Below, one piece after another: positions 1 to 5,161 of a stretch of 6,034 nt of DNA. Source of the stretch: Acidobacteriaceae bacterium (lineage in GTDB: Bacteria > Acidobacteriota > Terriglobia > Bryobacterales > Bryobacteraceae); contig JAFAQG010000255.1 of the NCBI GenBank assembly GCA_019246575.1, forward strand, positions 1 through 6,034, given 5' to 3'. The first letter of the stretch is position 1. Every line of letters starts with the position of its first letter. The notes under the pieces were generated by a model. The model had not been told where the DNA came from. It saw only the letters and a list, made by a program, of their open reading frames with translations, and searched no databases. The translations under genes were made by a program, and so were the position numbers.

Positions 1-197
1 AACTCGCCGTCAGACCGATGAATGGCACTCGGTACCGCCGCCAACGCATGTACCTCAACCTGCTCCGCTTCAATGGCCTTATCCGGTTTCCCCGGAGGCG
101 GCGTGTTCACCAGCGGGACCTTGTATTGCGCCCCCGCCACCCCCGCCATCCAAAGCATCCAAACCAACGCCAAACCCGTCCGCACAGTCCGATTCAT
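1..197 (-). CDS. N-terminal part of an exported protein of unknown function (runs off the left edge)
   Basis: Reading the minus strand from the ATG at 197-195 gives 65 open codons up to the window edge. The N-terminus MNRTVRTGLALVWMLW is basic, followed by a hydrophobic stretch and an Ala-Gly-Ala/Gln site, so a Sec signal peptide cut after about residue 23 is likely. The mature part seen so far is short and rich in Pro, Ala, Lys and Glu, with no recognisable domain. There is no Cys near the cleavage site, so it is not an obvious lipoprotein. A purine-rich GGGAG at 212-208 sits 10 nt before the ATG and supports this start. The gene diverges from the lectin gene across about 300 bases of shared control DNA. 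Existence of the gene is well supported by signal peptide plus ribosome binding site. The function cannot be read from this fragment. Confidence 0.8.
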   Translation of the reverse strand, partial: MNRTVRTGLALVWMLWMAGVAGAQYKVPLVNTPPPGKPDKAIEAEQVEVHALAAVPSAIHRSDGE

Positions 198-207
198 GCG
201 CACAAAT

Positions 208-212
208 CTCCC
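208..212 (-). promoter_or_regulatory. Ribosome binding site of the left exported-protein gene
   Basis: On the minus strand this reads GGGAG inside GAAGGGAG and lies 10 nt upstream of the ATG at 197. The spacing is normal for a Shine-Dalgarno site and picks out this start. Confidence 0.6.
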
Positions 213-277
213 TTCGGCCTGCCGCGCGTCCCAGCGGCGGCGCTCAAAATCTCTCAAAAAAAGAAAACTGTGCCGAA

Positions 278-308
278 TCTTGACATGCCTGATAACAGCG
301 AGTCAAGA
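278..308. repeat. Inverted repeat with 17-base spacer, possible divergent operator
   Basis: TCTTGAC at 278-284 is repeated as its exact complement GTCAAGA at 302-308, with 17 bases between. Each arm contains TTGAC, so a -35-like hexamer faces each direction (TTGACA on plus at 280-285, TTGACT on minus at 306-301). Neither has a good -10 at the standard distance, so an operator is as likely as a promoter pair. Confidence 0.4.
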
Positions 309-440
309 AAATAATCGCTACCGCTAGTACTTTCTTTTACTTTATTCCTGAAATTAGTACTTGCATTGGCCTAGGTATTCGCATACGCTACAACCTGCAT
401 CGCAAATTAGTCGTGTTAGCTACCTAGGACAATCGTTCTG

Positions 441-457
441 TAACTTGTATGAAGTTA
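441..457. promoter_or_regulatory. Small inverted repeat overlapping a -10-like box, candidate operator
   Basis: TAACTT at 441-446 and AAGTTA at 452-457 are perfect complements separated by five bases. The right arm overlaps the TATAGT box at 456-461, the position where a repressor would block RNA polymerase. This is a sequence pattern only; no regulator is identified. Confidence 0.3.
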
Positions 458-461
458 TAGT
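456..461 (+). promoter_or_regulatory. Candidate -10 box for the lectin gene
   Basis: TATAGT matches five of six positions of the TATAAT consensus. It would place a transcript start near 467-468 and a leader of about 32 bases before the ATG at 500. The hexamer 17 bases upstream (433-438) is a poor -35, so the promoter would be weak or activator dependent. Confidence 0.3.
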
Positions 462-483
462 TTCGGTCTTACCTAGCGCGAAT

Positions 484-490
484 GGGAGGG
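484..490 (+). promoter_or_regulatory. Ribosome binding site that fixes the lectin start at 500
   Basis: GGGAGGG lies 9 nt before the ATG at 500-502. An earlier in-frame ATG at 482-484 overlaps this site and has no comparable Shine-Dalgarno sequence of its own, so the downstream ATG is the better start. Confidence 0.7.
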
Positions 491-499
491 CTGCTGGTT

Positions 500-2209
500 A
501 TGACCGGGTTACTACCACTTATCAGGCACCGTATTTCGCCCTGTCTTGTCGCAATTATTTCTAACTTCGCCTGCGCTCCGTTGTTCGCCCAAGGTCTCTC
601 TCCCTCCACGCCCGCCAAGGAATACATCCGCTTCAACGGCCAGGTCGTCGCGATCGAAAACGCCCACGGCACGCAACTCGGTCCGCCGATGATGTCCATC
701 GATGTGCCGTCCGGCAACCCGACGCTCTCCGGCCCGCAAACATTTTCCGGCTGGGCTGTCGATTCCACTCACGCTATCGCGAGTGTCGCGATCTCGATCG
801 ACGGCACTCCTTATGGGCAGGCAAATTATGGAATTTCCCGCCAGGACGTGTGTAACGTGTATCCTGGCCTCGGTTGTCCCAACGTAGGCTGGACTTTTTC
901 ATTCAACACAAATGTGCTCTCGGACGGCGGCCATACGCTCTCGGTCACCGCGACAACCGACGATTCCAGAAGCAGAACCTTGACGGCCGGGTTCTCTACG
1001 TCGAATCAAAGCAGTTCGCCGCTGCTGAACATCGATTTCCCTTCGGGATCGCCCACGATTTCCAGTTATCAGGTTTTCACCGGTTGGGCGGTCGATGCGA
1101 GCAGCCCGCTCGCGAGTCTCGCCGCCACTATCGACGGTGTTTCATATGACTTAGCCATACCGCGATTTACCAGCCGTCCCGACATCTGTGCTGTGCACTA
1201 CGGGCCAGACTGCGCCAATAACTCCAATGTCGGCTGGAGATTTGCCGTGGATACGCGCGTGGTGCCGGACGGCCCGCATACCTTTAGTCTTACGTTCACC
1301 ACGCAAGATAACCGAGTTACTACCGCAAGCGCCTCGTTTACGAGCGCTAATTACCAGGCTGGATCTATCCAGGTAGGGGCTTATTACACGGTTGTTAACA
1401 AAGCAACCGGCAAAGTCCTGGATGTCAGTGGTTATTCCACCGACGACGGAGCGCAGATCGGCCAGTGGACTAACACGGGCGGTGCTAACCAGCAATGGTT
1501 TTTTATTCCGACTCTCGGAGGCTACAAGATCATTTCCTTCAATAGCGCGAAGGTAATGGACGTGGAAGGAGACGAGGTTTATCAATATTCTTTTTCCGGC
1601 GGTAACAACCAGCGCTGGAATATGAACTATCTAGGGAACGCGTACTTTTCGATAACATCCGTGGATAGCGGTCTTGCATTACAAGTGCAGGATCAGGACA
1701 CCTATGCCGCGAATCTTAGCGCCTATTCCGGCTCCGATAATCAGCAATGGCAGCTCTTCTATGTCCGAGGTCCGGATTCTTTCTCACCCGGCGACTACAA
1801 AGTCATCAACCGGAAGAGTGGCAAGGCGCTCGACATGCCCGGAGCGAGCACCGATCGGGGCACCGCCGCCGATCAATATGATTACGCGGCTGTGAGCTGG
1901 GACCAATGGACGTTTACCGACCGCGGCGGATACTTCCAAATCACCAACGATCACAGCAACCTCGCACTCGAGATCGGCGGGGCCATCATCACCGATGGTC
2001 AACCGGCCCAGCAGTGGGATTTTTGGGGTGGCGGCAATCAGCGCTGGCTTCTTCTCTCCATTGGCAACGGGTATTACGAGATCGTTAACCAAAATAGCGG
2101 GCTATGCCTGGACATTAGCGGCGGTAGCGTCGACAACGGCGCGATTGCCATACAATGGGACTACTGGGGCGGCCCCAACCAGGAATGGCAAATCCTCCCC
2201 GTGCAATAG
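500..2209 (+). CDS. Secreted protein with two Ig-like domains and two ricin-type beta-trefoil lectin domains
   Basis: The gene encodes 569 residues. Residues 1-30 form a Sec signal peptide with a basic RHR, a hydrophobic core and a likely cut after Leu-Phe-Ala. Two related Ig-like beta-sandwich repeats follow, about 66-167 and 175-282. Both contain an 'IDxPSGxPT' strand, 'GWAVD', a Cys-x7-Cys pair (118/126 and 230/238) and 'NVGW'. The C-terminal half holds two ricin B-type beta-trefoils (about 293-422 and 431-569), six lobes in all. Five lobes end in a Q-x-W motif: QQW 331-333, QRW 371-373, QQW 415-417, QRW 514-516 and QEW 561-563. The fourth lobe has DQW at 468-470 instead. Ricin-type trefoils commonly bind galactose-type or other glycans, so an extracellular carbohydrate-binding or adhesive role is inferred. 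There is no catalytic domain. The gene is convergent with rseP and divergent from another exported-protein gene. The domain calls are strong; ligand and biological role are unknown. Confidence 0.88.
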   Translation: MTGLLPLIRHRISPCLVAIISNFACAPLFAQGLSPSTPAKEYIRFNGQVVAIENAHGTQLGPPMMSIDVPSGNPTLSGPQTFSGWAVDSTHAIASVAISIDGTPYGQANYGISRQDVCNVYPGLGCPNVGWTFSFNTNVLSDGGHTLSVTATTDDSRSRTLTAGFSTSNQSSSPLLNIDFPSGSPTISSYQVFTGWAVDASSPLASLAATIDGVSYDLAIPRFTSRPDICAVHYGPDCANNSNVGWRFAVDTRVVPDGPHTFSLTFTTQDNRVTTASASFTSANYQAGSIQVGAYYTVVNKATGKVLDVSGYSTDDGAQIGQWTNTGGANQQWFFIPTLGGYKIISFNSAKVMDVEGDEVYQYSFSGGNNQRWNMNYLGNAYFSITSVDSGLALQVQDQDTYAANLSAYSGSDNQQWQLFYVRGPDSFSPGDYKVINRKSGKALDMPGASTDRGTAADQYDYAAVSWDQWTFTDRGGYFQITNDHSNLALEIGGAIITDGQPAQQWDFWGGGNQRWLLLSIGNGYYEIVNQNSGLCLDISGGSVDNGAIAIQWDYWGGPNQEWQILPVQ

Positions 2210-2214
2210 CACAA

Positions 2215-2262
2215 CCGAGCCGCACCGGAACCGAGCCGCGCCCAAACAGAGCCGCGCACGCA
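2215..2262. repeat. Three degenerate 16-bp tandem units between convergent genes
   Basis: GAGCCGC occurs at 2217-2223, 2233-2239 and 2249-2255, exactly 16 bases apart each time, with partly conserved flanks giving units 2215-2230, 2231-2246 and 2247-2262. The array starts six bases after the lectin stop codon. It does not form a clear hairpin followed by a T tract, so I do not call it a terminator. Confidence 0.55.
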
Positions 2263-2293
2263 GTAAGCGGGTAACAAGTTCCGTTCCTGCTTC

Positions 2294-3601
2294 TTAAAAC
2301 GACACGATATCGTTGTAAATCACAAAGACAACGACCATCATTAGAAATACAAACCCGACCTTAAAGACAGTTTCTTTAACCCGCAAACTTACTTCGCGCT
2401 GGATCAGCATTTCGATGAGTAACATCAGCAGTGTGCCGCCGTCCAGAATCGGAATCGGGAGTAAGTTGAACACCGCCAGGTTGAGGCTGATCACCGCCAT
2501 CAGGTAAAGGAAACTCAGCGGACCTTCGTGAGCCGCTTCGCCCGACATCTTGGCGATCATGATCGGGCCGTGCAGATTCTTGGGCGATACCCGGCGTTCC
2601 ACGATACTGCGCAGGCTGTCGAAAATCAGCGTCGCTGAGCGCTTGTTCGCTCGCAGCGATTCCACCAGCGCGCGTCCAAACGGTAGCTTCACGATCTCGC
2701 CCCGAAACCGCATCTCGACACCGATGTGCCAGGGCAGCTTGGGATCGGGTGTCGGCGTCGGAGTTACCGAAACTCTTTCGATGTGCCCGCTACGCATCAC
2801 GAGAATATCGACCGGCTTCCCGCCCGAACCAGTCACCTGCTGCAGTACGGTTTCCATTGCAGCCACGGGTCGCCCGTCGATGCTGACGATCAAATCTCCG
2901 GGATGTAAACCCGCCTTCTCTGCCGGCGATCCGCTTGCCACGCCTCCGATCTGGATGTCCGGCTCACCGCTCCAGCCTGCGACCCCGATCCCTTGTTTCG
3001 GATCGAGTGCCGGAGTTACGCCCAACTTCAGCGTGTGCCCTTTTCGCTGCACCACCACAGGCAAACGGTGGTTTCCGTTCAGCGCTTCTTTGGTCAGAAC
3101 ATCCTGCCAGTTCGGATCGCGCTGGTTCCCGATCTGCACGATCCTGTCGCCCACCTGCATGCCGGCCCGCGCTGCCGGCGAATCCGGTGCAATGCTCGTC
3201 ACCACCGGATCCCTCGAATCGGCTTCCTTCGGGAATGCATACATGTACAGCCCGGTCAGGATACCGATAGCCAGTAACACATTCATCAGTGGCCCGGCCA
3301 GGATCACAATTGCGCGCTGCCATCTCGCTTTCGCATGGAACGACCTCGGATCGTTTGCTGCCGCCTCGTCCCCTGGATTCTCGCCGAACATCCGGACGTA
3401 GCCGCCCAACGGAACCGCCGAAACCCGGAAATCGGTGTCGCCGCGACGGAAACCGAGGATCCTTGATCCGAAGCCGATACTGAATGTCTCCACTCGGACC
3501 CCGACGGCGAGGCAAGCCCAATAATGCCCCAGCTCGTGGATGATGATCATGACCCCGAGCAGGATCAGGACCCAAAAAACAGGTTGTACGAACGCCGGCA
3601 C
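2294..3601 (-). CDS. rseP: Site-2 intramembrane zinc metalloprotease RseP
   Basis: This 435-residue protein is a complete S2P-family protease, close to the 450 residues of E. coli RseP. The first membrane helix carries the zinc/catalytic HELGH at 22-26 (Glu23 is the general base). PLGGYVRMFGE at 64-74 is the conserved membrane-associated beta loop. A second helix spans about 95-122. Two periplasmic PDZ domains follow, about 130-196 and 215-280, each with an 'SPA..AG...GD.IV' core. The C-terminal NLLPIPILDGG at 379-389 supplies the third zinc ligand, Asp387, and a last helix spans about 414-431. In the family this enzyme cuts anti-sigma factors after a first protease has trimmed them, and clears signal-peptide remnants. 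The local anti-sigma partner is not visible. The start is GTG at 3601, with AAGGA 12 nt upstream, a rather long spacing. It is the only start that keeps the first helix intact. It follows dxr by 80 bases, so co-transcription is likely. Confidence 0.95.
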   Translation of the reverse strand: MPAFVQPVFWVLILLGVMIIIHELGHYWACLAVGVRVETFSIGFGSRILGFRRGDTDFRVSAVPLGGYVRMFGENPGDEAAANDPRSFHAKARWQRAIVILAGPLMNVLLAIGILTGLYMYAFPKEADSRDPVVTSIAPDSPAARAGMQVGDRIVQIGNQRDPNWQDVLTKEALNGNHRLPVVVQRKGHTLKLGVTPALDPKQGIGVAGWSGEPDIQIGGVASGSPAEKAGLHPGDLIVSIDGRPVAAMETVLQQVTGSGGKPVDILVMRSGHIERVSVTPTPTPDPKLPWHIGVEMRFRGEIVKLPFGRALVESLRANKRSATLIFDSLRSIVERRVSPKNLHGPIMIAKMSGEAAHEGPLSFLYLMAVISLNLAVFNLLPIPILDGGTLLMLLIEMLIQREVSLRVKETVFKVGFVFLMMVVVFVIYNDIVSF

Positions 3602-3626
3602 GCTTCCGTTCTTTCCTTATTGATTA

Positions 3627-3666
3627 CCCGCGCATCGGCAATCGCCGATACTATGTTCGACGCGGG
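3627..3666 (-). repeat. Nested hairpin in the dxr-rseP gap
   Basis: An inner stem ATCGGC (3634-3639) pairs with GCCGAT (3644-3649) around a four-base loop. An outer stem CCCGCG (3627-3632) pairs with CGCGGG (3661-3666). No T tract follows on the minus strand, so an intrinsic terminator is unlikely. An mRNA processing or stability element within the operon is possible. Confidence 0.4.
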
Positions 3667-3681
3667 CCGCTAATCTTCGAT

Positions 3682-4869
3682 TCAAATTCGCGCGCTCCAG
3701 CGCGACTCCGCTACAATCCGCGAAGCCAGATCGCGCGATTCGCGGTCGATCGCGACGACATCATTGATTGTCGCCGGTTCCCGACTTGGCTGCCGTGCAA
3801 GCGTCTCTTCCACTGTGTCTGCAATCGCGGGGAATGGAATTTTGCCTGCCAGGAATGCCTCTACTGCTATCTCATCGGCCGCATTTAAGGTACATGTCGC
3901 CGATCCGCCTTGTTTTTGTGCTTCATAAGCGAGTTTTAGCAACGGGAACTTCCCGAAATCCGGCGGCGAAAACGTCCACGTCCGGGCCTGCGTCCAATCG
4001 AGCCTAGGAACGGGCGCCCTTTCCCGAGCCGGGTAGGTCATCGCATATTGAATCGGCATCCTCATGTCCGTTGCGGAAATCTGCGCGATCAGGCTGCCAT
4101 CGTTGTACTCGATCATGGCGTGAATCGAGGACTGCGGGTGTACAACCACCTCCACCTGCGATGGCATCAAGTCAAACAGCCAGCAGGCTTCGATGACCTC
4201 GAAGCCTTTGTTCATCAGCGTCGCCGAATCGATCGTAATCCGCCGCCCCATCTTCCACGTAGGATGGTTGAGCGCCTGCTCCGGCGTGACATCCCACAGT
4301 GCCTCTTTCGCCACATCGCGGAACGGCCCCCCGGAAGCGGTTAGCATCAGCCGCGTGACCTCGTCCCGCATCCCCGCCCGGAGGCACTGATGGGCTCCGT
4401 TGTGTTCGCTATCCACCGGAATCAGCTCAGCCCCCGACGTCCGGACCGCCTGCATCACCAGCCGGCCGCTGGCGACCAGCACCTCTTTATTAGCCAGTCC
4501 GATCCGCTTCCGTTCCCGGATCGCTTCGTAGGTCGCCTCGAGTCCGGCAACTCCGACAATCGCGGACATCACAAAGCTCACCTCGGGAGCGGCTGCCGCT
4601 GCGACCCGCGCCGCTGGGCCGCACGCTAATTCCGGCCAGTCCCCACGTCTGAGATTCATCTCGCCCAATCTCGTGCGTAATGCTTCTAACACCTCCTCGT
4701 CAGCGACTACGGCCACCTTGGGGCGGAACTCCAGAATTTGGGAGCAGAGCACACTGAGATTTTTACCAGCTACAAGCGCGTAAACTCGGAATCGGGACCC
4801 ATGCTGACGGACCACGTCGAGAGTATTGACCCCGATGGATCCCGTTGACCCCAGAACAGTTATGTACAT
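3682..4869 (-). CDS. dxr: 1-deoxy-D-xylulose 5-phosphate reductoisomerase
   Basis: This 395-residue cytoplasmic enzyme rearranges and reduces 1-deoxy-D-xylulose 5-phosphate to 2-C-methyl-D-erythritol 4-phosphate using NADPH, the committed step of the MEP isoprenoid pathway and the target of fosmidomycin. The N-terminal nucleotide-binding loop GSTGSIG is at 7-13 and ANKE is at 126-129. The metal ligands are Asp153 and Glu155 in PVDSEHN, plus Glu224 in MNKGFE. The flexible substrate loop NHPTWKMGRR (201-210) carries the conserved Trp205. The phosphonate-contacting Ser215, Asn220 and Lys221 are all present, as is HPQSSIH at 244-250. Length and motifs match the family, so the gene looks intact. 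The ATG at 4869 places the glycine loop at the usual distance from the N-terminus, although no strong Shine-Dalgarno site precedes it. It lies 80 bases upstream of rseP in the same direction, a conserved arrangement, and 292 bases downstream of the CPBP gene. Confidence 0.97.
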   Translation of the reverse strand: MYITVLGSTGSIGVNTLDVVRQHGSRFRVYALVAGKNLSVLCSQILEFRPKVAVVADEEVLEALRTRLGEMNLRRGDWPELACGPAARVAAAAAPEVSFVMSAIVGVAGLEATYEAIRERKRIGLANKEVLVASGRLVMQAVRTSGAELIPVDSEHNGAHQCLRAGMRDEVTRLMLTASGGPFRDVAKEALWDVTPEQALNHPTWKMGRRITIDSATLMNKGFEVIEACWLFDLMPSQVEVVVHPQSSIHAMIEYNDGSLIAQISATDMRMPIQYAMTYPARERAPVPRLDWTQARTWTFSPPDFGKFPLLKLAYEAQKQGGSATCTLNAADEIAVEAFLAGKIPFPAIADTVEETLARQPSREPATINDVVAIDRESRDLASRIVAESRWSARI

Positions 4870-4951
4870 CCGTTTGCTCGAGGACGGGTTTGTTGCGTGC
4901 CGTGCTCTGCCGCACTAGTAAAAAAAATTTTGAAATCCGTAGAGAAAAGAC

Positions 4952-4964
4952 TTGCGCTCCGCAA
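4952..4964 (-). terminator. Short hairpin with T-rich tail, weak intrinsic terminator candidate
   Basis: On the minus strand TTGCG, a three-base GAG loop and CGCAA form a five-pair stem, followed by GTCTTTTCTCT. The shape resembles an intrinsic terminator or attenuator arm, but the stem is short and the T run is broken. It lies about 80 bases upstream of the dxr start. Confidence 0.25.
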
Positions 4965-4980
4965 ATTCATATTCTAGTAT
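4952..4980 (+). promoter_or_regulatory. Candidate plus-strand promoter in front of the structured element
   Basis: TTGCGC at 4952-4957 and TAGTAT at 4975-4980 are separated by exactly 17 bases, matching 3 and 4 of 6 consensus positions. Initiation would fall near 4987-4989, just before the GCCAGGGAGG helix arm at 4990. Match quality is modest. Confidence 0.25.
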
Positions 4981-5029
4981 TGGAAGTAAGCCAGGGAGGC
5001 AACTCCCACCAAAGCGAGACTAACCTCAT
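4967..5029 (-). CDS. Possible 20-codon leader ORF upstream of dxr
   Basis: On the minus strand an ATG at 5029 opens 20 codons ending in TGA at 4967. The translation begins MRLVSLWWELPPWL and contains three Trp, two of them adjacent. AGGGG lies 7 nt before the ATG. The stop codon sits only two bases before the 4952-4964 hairpin, which is the layout of an attenuator leader peptide. An ORF this short can easily arise by chance, and it overlaps the helix-forming repeats, so the call is speculative. Confidence 0.15.
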   Translation of the reverse strand: MRLVSLWWELPPWLTSNTRI

Positions 5030-5100
5030 AGAAAGACCCCTGAAGCAACACCTCCCTGGCGCCCGCAAGGGCCCCTCTCGCAGCTTCAGCAACACGAAAT
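4988..5100 (+). ncRNA. Candidate structured RNA with alternative helices (family not recognised)
   Basis: The stretch contains a perfect 10-bp inverted repeat, GCCAGGGAGG (4990-4999) with CCTCCCTGGC (5051-5060). It also has CTGAAGC (5040-5046) with GCTTCAG (5083-5089), and GCGAGA (5014-5019) with TCTCGC (5076-5081). Two local hairpins on the plus strand have GCAA tetraloops: GGGAG/CTCCC at 4994-5007 and GCCC/GGGC at 5061-5072. AGCAACAC also occurs twice as a direct repeat, at 5044-5051 and 5088-5095. The long helices cross one another, so they would form a pseudoknot or alternate. GNRA-type loops on the plus strand, and the promoter-like pair upstream, favour a plus-strand RNA. The boundaries and strand are uncertain. 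It does not resemble tmRNA, RNase P RNA, SRP RNA or the common riboswitches as I know them. Confidence 0.3.
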
Positions 5101-5102
5101 TC

Positions 5103-5139
5103 AAAAACGAACCCAATCTGCAAATCGACCAGTTCGTTT
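5103..5139 (-). terminator. Candidate terminator of the CPBP protease gene
   Basis: AAACGAAC and GTTCGTTT, perfect complements at 5105-5112 and 5132-5139, flank a 19-base loop. On the minus strand the second arm runs into five consecutive T. The structure starts 22 bases after the CPBP stop codon, the right place for its terminator. The long loop and AT-rich stem make it weak. Confidence 0.4.
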
Positions 5140-5161
5140 GGTAATTTCACCCTAACTCTCT

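Larger units (their letters stand above)
198..499. other. Divergent AT-rich intergenic control region
   Basis: No convincing gene lies here; the open frames that cross it are short and match nothing recognisable. The stretch from about 241 to 480 is clearly more AT-rich than the flanking genes. It carries TCTTGAC/GTCAAGA arms at 278-308, two direct copies of TAGTACTT at 325-332 and 355-362, three copies of TACCTAG (one inverted), a TAACTT/AAGTTA inverted repeat at 441-457, and a TATAGT -10-like box at 456-461. It must hold the promoters of the two divergent exported-protein genes. Which repeats are bound by regulators is inference. Confidence 0.6.
4870..5161. other. Structured non-coding gap between dxr and the CPBP protease gene
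   Basis: No substantial gene is supported here. From left to right it contains an A8T4 tract at 4920-4931, a short hairpin at 4952-4964, a promoter-like pair on the plus strand at 4952-4980, a set of overlapping inverted repeats at 4990-5089, and a terminator-like inverted repeat at 5105-5139. It is expected to hold the dxr promoter, but I could not find a convincing -35/-10 pair on the minus strand. Confidence 0.6.

Noticed and set aside
280..285. TTGACA as a stand-alone plus-strand sigma-70 promoter
   Set aside because: No -10-like hexamer is found 16-18 bases downstream; the word is better explained as part of the 278-308 inverted repeat.
18..327. Two overlapping plus-strand frames at the left edge
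   Set aside because: They are antisense to the signal-peptide-bearing minus-strand gene and have no ribosome binding site or recognisable content.
569..580. Lipoprotein signal (Asn-Phe-Ala-Cys) in the lectin signal peptide
   Set aside because: The residues before Cys25 do not fit the lipobox, and a better signal peptidase I site lies just downstream at Leu-Phe-Ala.
2210..2293. Bidirectional terminator between the lectin gene and rseP
   Set aside because: Only a four-pair CCGC/GCGG stem with an 11-base loop can be drawn, and no T tract follows on either strand.
2550..3401. Long plus-strand open frame (283 codons) antisense to rseP
   Set aside because: It lies wholly over the well-supported rseP gene, its translation shows no domain, and long antisense frames are expected in GC-rich coding DNA.
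2964..3575. 203-codon minus-strand frame overlapping rseP in another frame
   Set aside because: Its product is low-complexity Arg/Gly-rich sequence typical of a shifted frame, and the rseP frame has all catalytic motifs.
4920..4931. A8T4 tract as a terminator or dxr promoter core
   Set aside because: There is no stem beside it for a terminator, and no acceptable -35/-10 pair includes it. It may bend the DNA, but nothing more can be supported.
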